64,000 nucleotides of DNA from Malus domestica (Eukaryota > Streptophyta > Magnoliopsida > Rosales > Rosaceae): the NCBI RefSeq assembly GCF_042453785.1, contig NC_091674.1, positions 24,630,001-24,694,000 on the forward strand, read 5' to 3'. Below the pieces are notes generated by a model. It was given only the letters and a program-made list of their open reading frames with translations. It did not search any database and was not told the DNA's origin. Numbering within the stretch: the first letter of the stretch is position 1; every line of letters begins with the position of its first letter. Shown here one piece after another: positions 1-12,716 of this stretch. Made by a program: the position numbers and the translations under genes.

Positions 1-28
1 AGAGAAACACCACCGATCGAGAACTTAT

Positions 29-1294
29 TCAACGCCCATTGCTGCATCTCACGACAGCCTTGATCTTCCTCCTCTTCCTAGCCCTTGATCCGGAATCTTC
101 CCCTTGATTACGTCTGCAAGACAACTCTGGCATGTTAGGCCACGTCCAGGTTGGGGGTGGGCAAAAGATGATGTTCGAACTCGGAAAATCTGCTAATCGA
201 GAGACACGGCCAGAATCCAAGCTGTATACTGCAATATCGCTTAACATGCTTCTTAACCGATGGAACTCGTAACTCTTGCTATGAAGAGGCTCGTGGAAAT
301 AAATATATCTCCCTTCCACTCCAGGGAAATCTTGAGTGGAAAGAGAGTAGCAGCCGTCATCCCCTAGCACCAATATTCGATCATCCAGAGCTTGCGCCTC
401 TAGCTTAACCTATTGCTTCTCGTGAGCGTGAGCGTCCAGCTTAAAAATCTCGAATGTATAGTCTGACGGATTTCCCTTCAAATACATATCAACTAAAAGC
501 AGCTCTCCCAACGACTCCACCAACATCTTCTTCTTCTCGTGGTCAAGGCAAGAGATATTCGGTAATGGAGATGTAATCATTTCCGTATTCAGACAAGAAT
601 CAACCGCCACTGCTCTCCGGTCACGACACACGGCACAAAACCTTCCCTTGAAGAAAATAACGTCTTGAAAATCACGGTATTCGTCGCACAACTTCAGAAG
701 GAAGTTGGTGCAGTCTACAACGTCAGCACCTAGCTCTCCGTAGTATAATATTCCGAATAGATCAATTGCCATGAAAGCAGGGAAATCAAGATTCAAGGAT
801 GCAGCCACCTTAAAATCACCATGCATCTCCCTACCATATTCTACTAGACTATACATTCTTGCCACTTCAAATACCCGAGATTCCAATAAGTTGAATACCT
901 TGGGGAAGGACTTGGGCTGCCCTCGAAATAAGCGGGAGAGTAGATGCAACATGTGATGAGTGTGTTGTTCACCCTTTTGATCAAGACCTACTTGTTTGAC
1001 ATTAATCAACCAACCTCTTTTCTGGGGATCATCATTGTTTGGAGGTGCGAGATGATAGACTACACTCTCGACGAGGGTAAAGCTATATCCGCAAATATCA
1101 TAGCCGCTGTCTGGGTCTGCAATGTTCACTTCGGAAAGCAATTGGACCAGGTTCTTCTCGAAGGGAGGAATAGAGGACCGCCACAACTTACAGACTGCGC
1201 GGAATCTAGAAACGTCAGTTTTGGTGTTGACGCGGTTTCTGATGTTCTCTAACAGATCGTCTGGGATATTACCGGAACCACTCGCCATATGCAT
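29..1294 (-). pseudogene. F-box/DUF295 (KIB/SKIP23-like) gene with one in-frame stop
   Basis: The reading frame starts at the ATG at 1292-1294, with a second ATG two codons later. It runs 294 codons to a TAG at 410-412. The same frame then continues open through 409-374 and on to a TGA at 29-31, so without the TAG the protein would be about 421 residues. Residues 8-45 read as an F-box (IPDDLL...RFRAVCKLWRS). The rest resembles the DUF295 beta-propeller of plant SKIP23-like proteins, including the typical C-terminal FPGVEGRYIYF block, which lies after the stop. Such proteins are usually substrate adaptors of SCF ubiquitin ligases. No intron is needed, which is normal for this family. A basic stretch (RARKRRK) near the end could be a nuclear signal. 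The single TAG suggests a recent nonsense mutation, a polymorphism or a sequencing error. Confidence 0.8.
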
Positions 1295-2550
1295 ATATTA
1301 AACTATCAAGGGTTAGCTGGTACTACGAAACGAAAGAAAAGATCCCGGGAAAGAACAAGAAGAAGAAGGCAGAAAAGATCCCGGTTTCTGATGTTCTCTC
1401 TCAATCTCGTGGTGAAAGCACAAAGTGTGAATGTGAATACTCAGTGCTCGATCACTTTCACTCCTTTTACTAATACCCGGTTAAAATGAATGCATTTCAA
1501 ATAGGGAATCACCCTTATTTTTGTCAAGTTCGTGTCACGAACCCAAAACTAAAGAGCATACCTGACTTGGAATTCTACAGCATGCATTTCCTTTGAACTT
1601 CCAATAAAGTGTCTCTAAATTTTAATCGGAGGGTCAACTTCTTGGGATTTAAACTCATTGGAAATTACCATTGTTTTTGGGTAAAGGAGAAATAATTAAC
1701 AGTTGCTACGCACCCACCACTTAAAATGTAAATCCACTTGTAAAAATTAGAAGAACAAATGAATTAGCTAAGTTTTCCTAACAGTTGTTAAGTCAAAAAT
1801 AAGTAACGGTTATTAAGTCAAAATTAAGTCCCTCGCAACACTCCAGCAAAGCTTAAATTTGTAGCTACTTCCTCCGCTTCTTGAAATTTTGACTTGGATT
1901 TGGATTCGGACTTGGTAGCATGCACCCGTAGAGAGTTCAGTCTCTTGTTCTTCCTATATCAAGCAATTCATCTAGTTGTCTGTTCCACTACTGAGAGCGG
2001 TTCAAGACATGTGCTTATTATCTGCGTTAAAATTGAGCTTTTGTGTTTAATCTCTGCTAAACTCTTGCTCTCGACGTGCAAAGGGAACCTTGAGCGATGA
2101 AGTAAATCCGAGAGGGCATCGATCGTATAGATCACAAGCGCGAAGGGTAAGAATCCATTCATATACAACTTTTTTTGGTATATTATTGAAGGTTCTTATT
2201 TATGATAAACTGTGTGTTAACTCCTCTTTTATACAATCAAATCCTCATATCAACGATGTTAATCTTGCTGTATATAATTAAGTTTATTTATATCAAGAAT
2301 GTTGAAGTTTTTCTGTAATCTCAGATGAATTAGTTATTTATACGAGCTTAGAATGGTAACGTGGTTTGTAACAAAAACAAAGCTTTCACTGTTGGCCCAA
2401 ATTTTTTTAGGTATACAACTCAATGTGGCGGTCAGATGTCTCTGTAATTTAGAAAATATTAATGAATAATATTGGTGGACTATTGACGATCACACTAAAG
2501 AATTTCACATATTCACTTGTTTATTTAGCCCCAAAATCAATATTCTGAAA
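1295..2550. other. Intergenic region upstream of the F-box gene
   Basis: This is AT-rich sequence between the start of the F-box gene and the 3' end of the receptor-like kinase gene. The first 200 bases would be the F-box promoter or leader; they contain a purine-rich stretch (1335-1380). The short open frames here have no recognisable protein content. I see no element ends. Confidence 0.5.
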
Positions 2551-2616
2551 ATCAATGGAGTGGCGGTGATTTGGAGAGGCTACAAAAATAAAACTTGATG
2601 AATGCGATGCAGTGTG

Positions 2617-5486
2617 TCAAATCTTTTGGTCTCCATCTGCTGTTTCTTCCTGCACTTGAACTGCGTACTGTAAGTTCCAAAGGATGTCCTCGAAAGATGG
2701 ACGGCTCGATTCTGGACAAATGCATTTGTTCATTATAGAGATCACGATTGACAGAGACTCTTGTGAGCATGTGGCTAGAATAGCCGGTTCAACTATCTGC
2801 TTCCGCCCGTCTTGGCTATTGAGAGATGCCTGTAGCAAATTGTAGAACCATTTTTCGATCAATAAAAGCGCGCACTTATATGATCACCAAAATCTTGAGA
2901 ACAATAGGACATGATGAATTCTGCACATTTTTCGTGTGAAGCGAAAGTATTAATGTAGATAAGCAACAGGTCAGAAGTTAACGAGTTACCATATTATTTT
3001 GAAGGATTACTTCTCTTCGAGAAGACATGGAAGATCCAACGAGAGCCTCGAGTAGTATGTATCCGAAGCTATAAGCATCATCCTCTAAACTTGTCATTTG
3101 CCTGATCAAGACAATGTTAAATGTCAACAACTAAAGAACTCTAGTACAAACCTGCAGAAAGTAGACAGTAAAAATATGGTGTAAATTTTACCATGATGTT
3201 AGGCCATCTTTTGCCTACAAACAAGACAAGTACACAATCAGAACTGCATGGGAAGAAACAATTATCGCAGGGGTAAGCGATCCTTGAGTCACTATGAGGA
3301 GACATACCGTGGATTTATTGGTTTCTTCTGCGAGAATGGACAGTCCATAGTCACTCAATTTTGCCATACCATGCTCATCGAGCAAGATATTGTTCGTCTT
3401 TAGGCGGTTGCAGAAGAAACCAGGAATAATTCCGGTATGTAGGAAGTGCACGGCCTTGGCCACACTAACTAGAATTGCCAATCTCTCCGACCAGTTGAGA
3501 ACCTTTCCAGGACTATTCCCTACATAAACATACATAACATTATTGCTATGCTTAGACAAGAAAAAGATAAGTTTGTGTTTTTCCACCAAGAGTATATTGT
3601 GTTTAGGTTTTGAAGATTTACCAGAGAGATGAGCGCGGAATGTCCCATTGGGGACATATTCAGATACAAGATAGACCTTGTTCGGACTGTAATCATCTTG
3701 TCCACCACCATCGAGGCAGTGCCCTAAAAGACACACCAAATGCGGGTGCCGAAGCTTGGAAAGCAGATCCAACCGAAGTTTAACATTTCGAATTGTGTAC
3801 TTTTTCGACAAAGGCAGGCACCTTATAGCAACTTGAGTCCCATTGTATAGTCTTCCTTTGTAAAGCTGCATGCCAAAGGAAAAAAAGAGTAAGAACTTAA
3901 AGAACATATATTGTTATGAAAATTACAGTTTCAATTCATAATTATGTTCTGCATTGAAACTATACCTTCCCATATGAACCTTCACCCAAAAAGGCAGAGC
4001 TGTTGAAATTTTTCGTAGCTTCCATCAACTCTTCCAAAGAAAATTTCCGGCACACAGGGAGGCCTTGTATCCCTACCTTTCCATCTTGTGAAATAAATCC
4101 TAAATAAGCAAAAAGAACCAACTTGATCAGCTTAAATATTCATTCAATGAAACAAAAAAAACAGAGTACATTCTGGTTAGTGATTGACCTACTTGCACTT
4201 GTTAGAAGCTCGGTCGAAAACCCAACTGCTGAATTTTCCTGCACTGATTTATGCAGCAAATGCTGCTCCGATATCCCACGAAGGCAATATCTTCTGCAGA
4301 AAATGATAAACCCTAAAACCAGAAGCACACTAAGTACAACTAATCCTAGAATCACTCCCACCAAGATCCCTACATTGTTCCCTCCGGACTCTTTCTTCTT
4401 CAGGCTGATCACTTCCGTGCAGTGTGCTTGTTCATGCTGGTTTTGCATACCAATGGACAAACAATTCCCACCAAACTTCACAACTCTCTCTTCTGATTCA
4501 TTTCTTAAGCATGAAGGCAACTTACCCGTCAAACTATTATTCGATATATCGATGAAATTAAGCTTGCTACCGCAGATTAGATTGCCCGAAAGTGAGCCAC
4601 TCAGCAGATTTGACCCCAAGTTCAAGTAACTAATATTAGGCAAAGAGAAGACTGCAGCAGGAGGTGTGCCTATAAGTGCATTGTGTGACATATCAATGTG
4701 TTGAAGTCCACTTAACTTGCCATATTTCACTGGAATCTTGCCGGAGAAGGAGTTTTCACTGACGGAAAGCATGACCAACCCTTTCGGCATTGGAGGCAAC
4801 ACAGAGTTCAATTTGTTCCTGCTCAAATCTAGCACTTGTAAACTGGTTAGGCTACTAAGATCTTGCAATTTACCTTCCAACTTGTTGTTCCTCAAGCTCA
4901 GAGTTGTAAGATTGGAAAGCGAATCAAACCAATCAGGGATAGTATCATTTAAGAAATTCTCATCGATTTTAAAAGTTTGAAGCATTGCCATTGCGGAAAT
5001 CCTAGGTGGGATTGAACCGAAGAGAAAGTTCGAGCTCAAATCGAGATGTTCAAGGGAAGACAACCTATGAATCTTATCTGGAAGTTGTCCCCAAATGCCC
5101 AAAGACACAAGGCTAAGATCTCTCAAACTGTTTAGCCTTGAAAGGGTAGTGACAAAAGAATCCAAAGAAAAAGAATCTGATAAAGTTTGGCTTTGGATTG
5201 GAAAGCCGTTGAAGTAGCCGCTTTCTTTGGATTGCTTAATCTTATCACCCTTGATTCTGAGCTCAATTACAAGATTGTCCAAGCATGTAATGTTTACTTG
5301 ACCAAATGAAGAAATCGAGCAGAAATCTAAGCTGTGATTGTTCCAAATTTCTAGTTGTTTTGGGTACTCTAAGTGCTTTCTGAGCTGCAGAAGCACTTGG
5401 GTATGTGAGGATTGGAGTTGATGAGTGCCTAGAAGTAAGAAGCTCCATGCAAAACAGAACAGCAGAAATGATCTGAAACACCCCAT
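2617..5486 (-). CDS. Leucine-rich-repeat receptor-like pseudokinase (At3g03770-like)
   Basis: Seven exons join in phase: 5486-4193, 4099-3966, 3865-3622, 3519-3308, 3214-3192, 3101-2990 and 2829-2617, giving 743 residues. The order is a signal peptide (FLLFCFAWSFLLLGT, residues 6-20), an LRR ectodomain (residues ~105-330, e.g. LSSLEHLDLSSNFLFGSIPP), a transmembrane helix (VGILVGVILGLVVLSVLLVL, ~375-400) and a kinase-like domain starting near KFSLEELMEATKNF. It matches the plant family annotated as probable inactive LRR receptor-like kinases. The inactivity is visible: the glycine-rich loop (GEGSYGK) is present, but VAIK reads VAIR, the HRD loop reads PGFFCNRLKTNNILL, and DFG reads DYG. It is therefore probably a signalling scaffold or co-receptor at the plasma membrane rather than an enzyme. 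All introns are GT-AG. The C-terminus ends soon after DILWNLQYAVQVQ. I am confident of the family; the ligand is unknown. Confidence 0.9.
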
Positions 5487-5837
5487 TACAAAATCGCTTT
5501 TCTCAGAAGTGCTTCATGAAGGAGTTAAGTTTCTGAAATCTGCAAAATAAAAGAACCCAATAAAGCAGGAATTGAAAACTTCCAACCTATATTTAAGAAT
5601 GATGGTAACTATTTGGGGATCATTAAAGATGAAACAGAGTTGTGAGTTATGACAGAATCAGATTAGATGATGGGAAATTTCTGAGATTTTAGAGAAACCG
5701 AGATAAGATAAAATACAAAAAAGAAAGTTCATACGAGATAAAAGAAAATAAAATGTCCAAAGTTGAGCATTTGAGAAAGTTTAAACAAACATATGAAGCA
5801 GGCAGAAACAGAAAAAAATGAGAGTGAAGTTCTAAGT
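5487..5837 (-). promoter_or_regulatory. Putative leader and promoter of the LRR pseudokinase
   Basis: This 350-base AT-rich stretch lies directly upstream of the start codon at 5486, before the next repeat begins near 5838. Promoter function is inferred from position only. No clear TATA box position could be fixed. Confidence 0.3.
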
Positions 5838-6603
5838 GGATGATCACACTTGCTCCCTAATACACTGTATTAGATTTTCTTACACTACGATATTCTAAAA
5901 TACTCAAATCCTTTACACAGAGGGATTAAGATTGAGTGCAGAGAGACAGACACATATGGTGGTCAACTAGCTTAAAAACTCAAACTTGAATTCAACGAGG
6001 CAAACTCACACTCTAACTAACTGGCCTATCCCACATCTGTAAAACGAGTTTATTAGATGCAATAAGAATTTTGAAAATATTTAGAAAAATGGGTGTAAAA
6101 GATGAGAAAGTTTGGAGAGAGTGGGTGGCGGGTACCTCCAATGAATGCATTAAAGTTCTCCCACATGGTGTTCTTTCTTGGAAAGAAAAGTGGTTTATCT
6201 CCAGCATTAATGGAGTAGGCTTTACTTAATATTCTGAAACATTAGTTGCCCTCTCTGCGCAGCAACGAGAGAAGTGGTAGACCTCATGAGACCAACTTGA
6301 AAACACAAGAAAAATTGTGGAAGGGAGTTCATACTTTTTTATGAAGCAATGACTTATGAACTTGGTATCTTAATTTGTCCTATTGACTTTCAATTTTGAT
6401 TTCTGACCGTCTAATATTTTAAAATATGCTAATTTATCCACAACTGACAAAATTGTAATTAAGAGTTATTTCCGTCCATCAAACGAGGAATAGCACAACA
6501 AAAAGGTGATAAATTTAACAATTCAGAAAAACCTAACTTATTTTATAGATTAAGAGCTTATAACTAAACTAAAAGTCAAAAGAGTAAATCAGAAAAACTT
6601 TGT
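5838..6603. repeat. Unclassified repeat, copy 1 (no LINE inside)
   Basis: About 770 bases match, with scattered differences, the sequence at 18577-19168 joined to 27242-27410. In copy 1 the sequence is uninterrupted. In copy 2 it is split by the 8-kb chimeric LINE. The position equivalent to the insertion is the AT-rich run at 6412-6427. No coding capacity, LTR or TIR was recognised, so the repeat class is unknown. Confidence 0.75.
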
Positions 6604-7200
6604 AAATTGAGAGAGTCTGGCTAGTTTTGTTTTGTTTTTTTTTTAAATTCGATTATGGACACAAAATATGTAAAACAAAAGGGTAAATTGGTAAAAGGAA
6701 TGCATGTGCTTCGAACTTGTGATTGCTACTTGCCATAACTTTACAGGCTGTGTGCCAAACCAGGACCAAAATCAGCAGCAGACGAAGCCATACAAATTTT
6801 CTGAAGCAGTCGGCTAGTTAGAAGATATTTCATATGTACATACAATCATACTAGCACTGCCAAACAAATTGTACTGGATTGGAATGGAAAACTCAAAACT
6901 CAAAACTCAAATCTCGATCGCTTCAAATGCGGATTGACGAAATATTAACGTTTTCGAACCCTACACAAGTTTTTACAGCTTTAAACACTGCTAGGTAATC
7001 TTCGAGATAAATGACAGTGCCAAGAACCTGCAAGATCGACCAGGTCAATACAACAAGAAGCACTAAATCTCAGTCCTCTAATGGTACTGTCTGTCATTGG
7101 ATTTGTTTGCATCTTTTTCGAATTAGCACTTTCAAGTGAATATGTGGTGTGCATGTAAGGGCTAATTTCTGAGTTTCTGTAATTTTTTTTAAATTGCATC
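6604..7200. other. AT-rich intergenic stretch
   Basis: No gene, RNA or element end was recognised. It holds short poly-T and poly-A runs and a small local repeat of 'aaaactcaaaactcaa' type near 6890-6910. Confidence 0.4.
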
Positions 7201-7219
7201 TGTTGTGCTATGAGAATAG

Positions 7220-7383
7220 AGGTCGCACTTGGTGCGATGGCAAGTGCCTTCGCCCGTGAGCGGTAGGTCTCGGGTTCGAGACTTGGGAGCAGCCTCTTCA
7301 TAAATGGGGGTAAGGCTAGCCGACATTCACCTCTCCTAGACCCTGCGTAAAACGGGAGCCTTGTGCATTAGGTACGACATTTT
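7220..7383 (+). mobile_element. SINE (Au-SINE-like, tRNA-derived), intact with TSD
   Basis: The element begins AGGTCGCACTTGGTGCGATGG (A-box-like) and has a B-box GGTCTCGGGTTCGAGAC. It ends in a short T-rich 3' tail. It is flanked by a perfect 19-bp direct repeat, tgttgtgctatgagaatag, at 7201-7219 and 7384-7402, the signature of target-primed insertion. A second copy lies in reverse at 55457-55617. It resembles the widespread plant Au SINE as I remember it. It is non-autonomous and would need a LINE reverse transcriptase. Confidence 0.9.
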
Positions 7384-7402
7384 TGTTGTGCTATGAGAAT
7401 AG

Positions 7403-7855
7403 TACACAGCCATGGAAAAAGACAGGAAAGTGTTTGGTATTGTTCACCTGCCTCTAATAAAAAAAACGTTTTTTTTAGAAGTATGTGTATAATTGTTTCT
7501 ACTTTGTATTGTTTTAAATCTACGATTTCGAAAAAATAAAAAAAAAAATTACTTTTTTTTAATTTAACGAACACAATTAATTTTTTTTTTACTTTTTAAA
7601 AAATCCACTTTTAAAAAAAAATTTAAATAACCTCAAACCAGCTCTAAATAAAGTCGGAGAAAATGCAAGGATTTGCTTGTGCTGGTTGCAGAGCATTTAA
7701 GTCCTTATCCGCTTCAACAGTAGATTGCAGATACCACATATGCTGTGGTGGGTGCCAAATTTATGTCAATCAAACATGTTAAAGTTACACCTAGAGCAGT
7801 TGGACGTAACTAAGTTGATTTATTCTCGTAGTTTCGATTAACATATAGGGTGAAA
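7403..7855. other. Low-complexity AT-rich spacer
   Basis: Poly-A and poly-T rich sequence (especially 7450-7620) between the SINE and the Helitron 3' end. No feature was recognised. Confidence 0.4.
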
Positions 7856-8631
7856 TTAGAAAAAGCTACCCGCGCGTTGCTGCGGGATTAACAATTGCAC
7901 CAGACACGGCTTGAAACATGTAAAAACAGTGTAACAGCATTAAAATTATTTACAATCAAAAGGATGGAAAATTTTAAAAGACAAAATGTTTAGCTTATGT
8001 AATCTATAGGGTAAAAGATTGTAGAATGTTTGGTAATCTACATACAAAAAATAGTCATCCATTGTGCTGCATGAAAGCACTAAGATACTAAAGATTGTAA
8101 AGTGCTAGACTATTTACATGCAAAAAATATTATGCTCCCTAGGTTAGACATAATTATTTACATACCAAAAAATATTGTGCTGTCTAGATTAGAGGGAGCT
8201 ATTTACATGGTCAAAAATATTAGAGAGATTGTTTGATACATATATTGACAAAGGACTGTAAATTTGATGTCTGAAACAACTGAAGTTTTGGTCAAGCACT
8301 TTTCACCACTGGGAAAGCAACCTGGGCAAAGGAAAATGAAAACTAAACATTTAGATCAATGTGGCAAATTTATTTTTGAATAAATTTACACCGAAAGAAA
8401 AAAAATAAGGATAAATGATATTTACCTAGTCTTTTTTTAAAGCAAGAGGATCTGTCGTTGTACAAATCAGTGATGATTTTTTTCTTAACAATTTGATTGG
8501 AACTTCATCAATGTCTGTTGGATTTTCTTCTGAATTTTCTTCCACGTCACTAATTTAAATGCAAAAGCAAAATTAACAAACATGAATGCATGATAGTTAA
8601 AAACCTGAACATTGTAAAAAACACTGTTTGA

Positions 8632-11600
8632 TTATAACCTTTGTTCACTGCTGGTAAAAAGAGACCTTCTGACTGATTCTCTTTTTCGTTTATGCGATTG
8701 GGCAGTTGTTTCAGGTGTGGAAGTAGAAGATGAAACCGTTGTTGAAGACACTGTAATTTCCGTTAGCAAGGCCTGTGGAGTTGTTGGTAGCACGGTTGTG
8801 TCTTCAGAAACATTGGAAATCAAAAGATCATTCGTATTCAAATTATTTTTCCTAGTTCCACACCATAGATGAAAAATTTTCTTTTGTCCTATTAACCTCG
8901 AGAATTCATTTGGGAGTTGCTGTTGATCCACCAATCTTTGATTCATCACTAAATCTTTGCAGCTTGAGCCAAATAGCTTTTCACCAGATTTACCAATTAT
9001 CAAAGCATTTGTTTCATTAGTTTCATCTTCAAGAACTAAGTTGACTTTGTACCTGTGTATAAAAACTATGATTAGCCTTTGCAAGTCGGCTTGTACATGA
9101 AAGCAGAATTAGTAAAACCTAGAGCTGTGACAAATGATTAAGCATGATGGGATAAAATGTGCATACACATAGTAATTTTAAGTTGAATAACATATAGGTG
9201 AAAATGATTTTTGCCCAAGTGTTTTAAACACCTAAAATTACTTTACATAACCATACAATTATTATGTGTAGACAAACATGGTAAAAAATTGGAACACAGG
9301 TTGAGTTCATGCATTTTCAAACGGAGTAGATGATTAACTTTTTAATTTTGTTTAAGGGCTTACAGTTTTGGACAATATTTTAAAAAGTTTGAATGTTTTA
9401 TACCAATGTGTTAATTGTGCAATGTTATCTACATGAAATCAGCAAACAAATAAGTGATTCACCATATTGTTAGAAGTTTGAAAAGAAAAAAAAAATAGAC
9501 ATTGCAAATTTTTTAAATGATAAATAACAAAACTAAGCTATAGCATTTGAAATATTACCAAGCAGTCGGAATTTGGCTTCCATGTTTTTGACAAACCAAT
9601 TGCCCAGTTGTGGGATCCTTCTGCATTTGTTTGGCACAATTTGGGCAAGCGCTATACCACCAATCATAGCGTGTGTCAAAACGCTTTACACACGCTTTGC
9701 ACAAAAATGTATCGTCCTGTAAAATATTTTAACAAAATATTTGTATAAAGATAATTGAAAATATACATAGTTTTAACCAAATATATAAAAAAAGTAGTTA
9801 TAGATTAAAAAAAAAGAAAAAAAGATAGAGATGTAAAAGCTTTTATACCTTGTGTAAATCTGGATCTAGAAAAGCTAATTCCTCGATGATCACTTTCTTG
9901 GCAGCCTGTAAGACTTCAGCTTCATTGGCATGTTTTGAAGAGGGTGGCAGTTTTTTCACAGCCTCTGTGCAATTGGCAAACCTGCAAAATTTAAAATTTA
10001 ATATTATTTGAGTTCTTTGATGAAAATAACATGTCTTTGATTACAAAAATAATGAATACGTTTTTACTTTATTTTAAAAATGGTAAATACACTCACACTG
10101 ATTTGTAAGCATTTAGTTCTACAATGTCTGGATCAATGAAGAAGAGTGAAGAACCAGTACTGTTCAAGACAATGTTATCTACACATCGAAAAATAATGTA
10201 AAAAGCAAGAAGAAAATATTAACAGACACTTTAAACACGTTTATATAACTTTAAAAACGAAATAAAAATTGTCTCATGAAAGGTAACGCCTGTCTAAATA
10301 ATTATAACATGCTGAGCAACAACTGATTAGATCAGCAGCATTTCAATTTGTATTTACAGCTGCACAGAAAGTTAACGGAACCAAGAAAATGATTAACTAT
10401 AGTTAATAAGCACCTATACACTGTAATACTTCTATGCCAATTACTCAGAGACAAAGAAATCACTAAATCGAAAGTAAAATGTCAGAAATCAGCAAGAAAA
10501 AAACATAACAATTGTAGTCAGAATTGTGATGACAACTATCGATTTGTAAACCAAAAATATGAACACTGGTTTCATAGACAGTAAATATGTTTAAACTGCT
10601 CCATAATAAAACATTGAGAGAGTCTAAATTGAAAAATATTTCAACGTAATAAAAAAAAAAAGAGACTTAATAGATTGGATTTTAATCAAATTAAATACCT
10701 AGGTACAACTTTACTTTCAAACTTGTTAAAACAATCATGATTGGTGGGTTGAACGCTTCAGCTGATAAAGAAGAAAAACTTTCTGCAACATTTGCCCATA
10801 ACGTAACTCTCAACTCTTCTCTCCTGTAGGAGAAGTAAATTTGAAAAAAAAAAAATTGAATTAGAGGTAGTAAAAAATGTGTGATTTTCTATTAATAGCT
10901 ATCAAGTCAATATTATGAAGATGATATAATTGTTTAATAATTTAGAATTGTAAGAGAATATTTAAAACTTGGTGCATTGTGAATATAATACATATGCAAA
11001 ATAATTTATACAACATTGAAAAAGAAGAAGTAACCTAATATTCTGAATGATTATATCACACTTGGGTTCGATTATCTGATTAATTTGTTTCTATTCCAGA
11101 TTTTGTACAGCAGTTATACGACCCATGATATCTCACAATTTAACAAATAAATATTGTTAGATTGCCAAAATTCATTTAAAAAATAAAGACAAAATGTTTT
11201 AATACATGTATATATCTATTATTTTTACATGTTAGAATATCAACCCTATTCAGCCGAGGATAAAGACTGTTATAGTCTTGCAAGTAAAATCGATGTCGAG
11301 GGATGGGCGGGAATACACTTGTTAGTTTTTTGAAAGTTGTTTTTCCAGTGAACACAACTTGAGTGTCATGCGGGACAACTCTATATTGACCTCTCATTTT
11401 ATTCACACGAAAATCCATGATTTCATAACAACCACGAGCTTCGATTTTGGAAGCTATGATCTCGTAGTCTATGTCAGCTGTACAGGCCTCAACTGCATGT
11501 TGCTTTACAATTCATTAAAGCAGAAAAAGGAAAAAAAGTCAGAAGCATAATTAACAAACGAAATAAAACGAAGATAATGTTTTTAACAACATTAGCATGT

Positions 11601-12046
11601 ATACATTGAATAGTAATTATAGAAACACAGAATGTATACGATTTTCCTAATCAGGTTGAAACTGAAGACAGCGTACCACTCCATCGAAAAAAAATTGTAA
11701 TCTTAACTTTACCAAACCAAACAACCACTTGAAACTAAGTACAAAATACTTGCAAAAATCCTTTATTAATTTGAAAAACATAAAATTTATTGGTTAATAT
11801 GTAAAAAAATGATAAAAAAGAAAAATGTCATGTCCATTGTTAATTATTCTTGTCATAAAATTTAATTAAAATAATAAAATAATGACTTCTCACCATTTCA
11901 TCAACTAATATACAACGAAGGCCCGAATATTTTTCAACACTTCCAGAAAATCTTGGTCTCCATATTCTGCACACTCGAACTTTTATTTTGAGCACTTTTG
12001 TATAAGGGCGCAGTAAATGGATAGGAGTAGCAGCTGTGTTTTCCAT
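8632..12046 (-). pseudogene. RPA70-like single-stranded DNA-binding protein gene in the Helitron
   Basis: Eight exons join in phase: 12046-11894, 11502-11229, 11131-11035, 10823-10699, 10178-10097, 9981-9849, 9716-9559 and 9052-8632, for 480 codons. The first exon is an N-terminal OB fold (TPIHLLRPYTKVLKIKVRV). Exon 4 is OB-fold B (EELRVTLWANVAESF). Exon 7 is the RPA zinc ribbon, with CKAC, CPNC and CQKH pairs. Exon 8 is the C-terminal OB fold (YKVNLVLEDETNETNALIIG) followed by an S/T-rich tail with the basic motif HKRKRESVRR. Host RPA70 binds single-stranded DNA. The Helitron-borne version is thought to assist rolling-circle movement. One in-frame TAG (11091-11093, exon 3) interrupts an otherwise open model, so I call it a pseudogene. 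An alternative splice that skips it cannot be excluded. Confidence 0.75.
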
Positions 12047-12413
12047 TTAGGCTGCTAAAATCAAATGTAAATTTTATAAGTCTAAAAATAATTATGATAG
12101 AAAACTTAAAAGAAACATTGAAATCATGAAAGAGAATAAAATTTGTTTATAAAAATGAAAAAAAAATGCATAAAAAACATTGACCAAAATACGTCCCCTA
12201 TTATTAGCCAAGGGTCAAGAATTTGTGGGTTGTTGTCTACTATATACTGGCAGCAAACATTTTTTTGCATTGAGTTTAACCACACACGTAAATAGTTCAC
12301 AAACTCAGAGAGCATTATCGGAAAGGAAGTTGAACCAAAATTTTTTTAAACAAATTGGTGCAAATCCTTGAGCATCTCGTTACAGTTTATGATCAATTTA
12401 GAAATAAAGATGA

Positions 12414-12716
12414 AAGGTCAATTGAAACTTAAATGGAAAAGCGATCAAATAATGTTTAAAAAAAATTCTAAATTTCTTTTGTAAAAGTTTATGAATTGGT
12501 TTAGTTTCAACAACCTATTCAACAATTTACACGGGGAAATGTTTTTGCCACAAAATGAAAATCTGTAAAGAAAGCCTGTATTCAAGTGGGAAGCATCAAT
12601 GTTAATTTGAAATGAATTTTTTTTTTTCAAATAAAGATGAAATGCCAATTAAAACTTAAATGAAAAAAGGACCAAATAATGCCTCTAAAAATTATAAATG
12701 TTTTCTGTAAAAGTTA
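12414..12716 (+). repeat. Local duplication inside the Helitron
   Basis: A stretch beginning 'aaagatgaaaggtcaattga' near 12412 recurs in diverged form near 12633, both followed by a 'gtaaaagtt' block. The spacing is about 220 bases. No coding content was seen. Confidence 0.5.
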
